This document shows positions 58,927 through 60,484 of a stretch of DNA of 60,484 nucleotides, piece by piece. The stretch lies in contig CAZQGE010000002.1 of NCBI GenBank assembly GCA_964592815.1, forward strand, positions 1 through 60,484. The letters are read 5' to 3'. Source of the stretch: CAZQGE01 sp964592815 (GTDB taxonomy: Bacteria > Bacillota > Clostridia > Christensenellales > CAG-917). The notes under the pieces are model-generated. The model made no database searches, had not been told where the DNA came from, and saw nothing but the letters and a program-made list of their open reading frames with translations. Within the stretch, counting starts at the first letter, position 1. Each line of letters begins with the position of its first letter. Position numbers and translations under genes: made by a program.

Positions 58927-60411
58927 CTATATGAAATACTTATCTGCTAAAAATTTTCTGTCAATTTTACCATTTTGATTTATTGGCAATGCGCTTAAAC
59001 AAAAAACTTTGTTGGGTATCATATATTCTGGTAATTTTATTTTTGCTTGTGCAATCAGTTCAGCCTCGTTCAGTTTTCCGCTGTAAACGAACACAATACT
59101 ATCTTTATCTTTGTCGAATAAACACGCACACATATCCACGCCGTCCAAAGCGTTAAGATTTTTTTCAATTTCGCTAAGTTCGATACGGTAACCCAAATGC
59201 TTTATTTGAAAGTCTTTGCGTCCTGCATATTCAAGTTCTCCGTAACTGTTAAAATAAGCCAAATCTCCCGTTTTGTATAAGAAATCCCCGCTTTTATTTG
59301 GATTGGGAACAAAAACTTCTCTTGTTTTTTCTTCATCGCCATAGTAACCAACCGCAACAATTTTTCCTTCAACAAAAATCTCACCAAGCGTGTTGCGTTG
59401 AGTTACAAGGTTTCCGTCATTGTCTATGAGCATAAGGTTGCAACAAGAACACGTTTTTCCTATTGGTAGGTTTTGATTATCGCTAAAATCTCGGTTTATT
59501 ACATAAAAAGCGCAAATATCTGTTGTTTCAGTTGGGCCAAACAGGTTTGCGTAAAGGGCGTTTGGTAAAAAATTTCGCCAATAATTCAAAATTTTGACTG
59601 GCATAATTTCGCCTGCAAAAAGAACCTTTTCAACATAATTTAGGTTTGCATATTTAAGTAAATTCAGTTTTGAAACTATCGCGTACGCAGATGGAACCCA
59701 ATAAATGGTATTTACTTTTCTTGAATTGCAAAATTCGACTAATTTTATTGGAAATGAAAAATATAATTTTGGAATTATTTCGTATGTTGCGCCAGAATAC
59801 AGACTTGCGTAAAAATCGGATACGGACATACTGAAGTAAAAAGGAGTTTGACTTCCAAAAACTGTGTCTTTTGAAATTTTGAATTCTGAAACAAACCATT
59901 CTATGTATGTTATTACATTGGAGTGAGTAATCATTGTTCCTTTTGGCGCGCCAGTCGAACCTGAAGTAAACAAAACGTAGGCTAAGTCATTACTTTTAAT
60001 AATTGGTTTTGCAATTTGAATTTCGCAAGTTTTTGCATCTTCAATAAGAATTAAATTTTCGCAAAGATTTTTTGCTGTATCCAAATATTTCTGTTCTGTA
60101 ATTATCGCCTCAAGCGACAGCACGTCACAAATTTTTTTAAGGCGTTCAAAAGGGGAGTCCGCATCAAGCACAACGTAATAATTTCCACTTTTCATAATCC
60201 CTAGCATAGCTACGGGAACATTTACGTTTCTATCCAATAGAATTGCAATGGCGCAATTTTTGTTAACAGTCTGATTTAGTATTGCGTTTGCAACATTCTC
60301 GCTTAGATTGTCAGTTTCAAAAAAAGTTATGGATGAATTGACATCCTCTAAAAATACTTTTTTAGGTATAGACGTAGCATTATTTTTTAGGAGTTCTATC
60401 AAATTTCTCAT
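58927..60411 (-). CDS. DltA-like AMP-binding ligase with altered substrate pocket
   Basis: 494 residues. Adenylation motifs are present: LFTSGSTGAPKG (147-158), FGPTET (291-296), YKTGDL (379-384), GRKDFQIKHLGYRIELSEIE-type core (from 397) and NQNGKIDRK with catalytic Lys482. It activates a carboxylic acid as the adenylate and loads it onto the carrier protein encoded next. Compared with DltA, the FDLS motif whose Asp binds the amino group of D-Ala reads FSMS here (Ser194), and the Cys of the FCGE motif that fits D-Ala is Ala266 (FAGE). The substrate is therefore probably not D-alanine, perhaps not an amino acid. It is the first gene of the cassette; only a weak TAGG precedes the ATG. Confidence 0.9.
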   Translation of the reverse strand: MRNLIELLKNNATSIPKKVFLEDVNSSITFFETDNLSENVANAILNQTVNKNCAIAILLDRNVNVPVAMLGIMKSGNYYVVLDADSPFERLKKICDVLSLEAIITEQKYLDTAKNLCENLILIEDAKTCEIQIAKPIIKSNDLAYVLFTSGSTGAPKGTMITHSNVITYIEWFVSEFKISKDTVFGSQTPFYFSMSVSDFYASLYSGATYEIIPKLYFSFPIKLVEFCNSRKVNTIYWVPSAYAIVSKLNLLKYANLNYVEKVLFAGEIMPVKILNYWRNFLPNALYANLFGPTETTDICAFYVINRDFSDNQNLPIGKTCSCCNLMLIDNDGNLVTQRNTLGEIFVEGKIVAVGYYGDEEKTREVFVPNPNKSGDFLYKTGDLAYFNSYGELEYAGRKDFQIKHLGYRIELSEIEKNLNALDGVDMCACLFDKDKDSIVFVYSGKLNEAELIAQAKIKLPEYMIPNKVFCLSALPINQNGKIDRKFLADKYFI

Positions 60412-60448
60412 TTAATTGCCTATCTTTTGTTTTTTTACTTATTGATAC

Positions 60449-60457
60449 ATTTTAGCA
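60449..60457 (-). promoter_or_regulatory. Extended -10 promoter candidate of the dlt-like cassette
   Basis: On the minus strand TGCTAAAAT is an extended -10 element about 40 bases before the ligase ATG. No good -35 is seen near the window edge (only a T-run). Confidence 0.5.
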
Positions 60458-60484
60458 TATCTGTTTTATTAAAAAAACTTGATT

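Noticed and set aside
1..60484. tRNA, rRNA, CRISPR, prophage or insertion sequence
   Set aside because: No tRNA-like cloverleaf with a T-loop, no regularly spaced direct repeats with spacers, no transposase, integrase or phage structural gene was seen on reading both strands.

Overview
The window is AT-rich DNA from a member of the Bacillota, most likely class Clostridia. Supporting signs are strong AGGAGG ribosome binding sites, sigma-A-type promoters (TTGACA-17-TATAAT), a complete Gram-positive S10-spc-alpha ribosomal block with rpsD between rpsK and rpoA, zinc-binding (CxxC) forms of S14, L24, L36 and adenylate kinase, a spmA-spmB spore maturation pair, and a dlt-type envelope cassette. 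The giant repetitive surface-type protein and the small compact operons would suit an uncultured gut lineage (for example Christensenellales-like), but that finer placement is a guess.

Layout. (1) 1-17605: the 3' part of one enormous gene. At least 5,867 residues lie in the window and the 5' end is outside it. About seven degenerate ~550-residue beta-rich modules are followed by a long array of Ig-like domains. (2) 17.7-21.8 kb: an AEC-family permease, an SPFH/zinc-ribbon protein and a zinc-ribbon membrane protein resembling the YdjI/YdjG pair of B. subtilis, a DUF1858 redox-disulfide protein and an XRE-cupin regulator. (3) 22.0-23.2 kb, minus strand: spmA-spmB. (4) 23.3-27.6 kb: metG-tatD-radical SAM, then rsmA. 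(5) 27.8-28.8 kb: a protein of unknown function behind a palindrome-bearing promoter. (6) 29.2-44.9 kb: 32 co-directional translation genes, rpsJ to rplQ, including secY, adk, map, a KOW protein, infA and rpoA. (7) 45.1-46.8 kb: a TtcA-like tRNA thiolase and a small multidrug export protein, transcribed divergently. (8) 46.9-55.9 kb: central and carbon metabolism: class II aldolase, M29 aminopeptidase, gap, iron alcohol dehydrogenase, a two-subunit aconitase X and a divergent FGGY sugar kinase. (9) 56.1-60.4 kb, minus strand: a four-gene DltA/DltC/DltB/DltD-like cassette (AMP-binding ligase, carrier protein, MBOAT, SGNH).

How the genes work together. The ribosomal block supplies translation, secretion and transcription core parts from one strong promoter with a structured leader, and it has two further structured intergenic regions (secY-adk and rpmJ-rpsM). 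The aldolase and gap are lower glycolysis. Aconitase X and the FGGY kinase share a 411-bp divergent regulatory region with a perfect 20-bp palindrome, which suggests joint control of one catabolic route. The dlt-like cassette has every part needed to activate an acyl group, carry it, move it across the membrane and attach it outside. Its adenylation enzyme lacks both residues that define D-alanine selection in DltA, so the group transferred is probably not D-alanine.

The best candidates for something undescribed are the modular giant protein, the altered dlt-like cassette, and the aconitase X/kinase/dehydrogenase locus. No rRNA, tRNA, CRISPR array or insertion sequence was seen.
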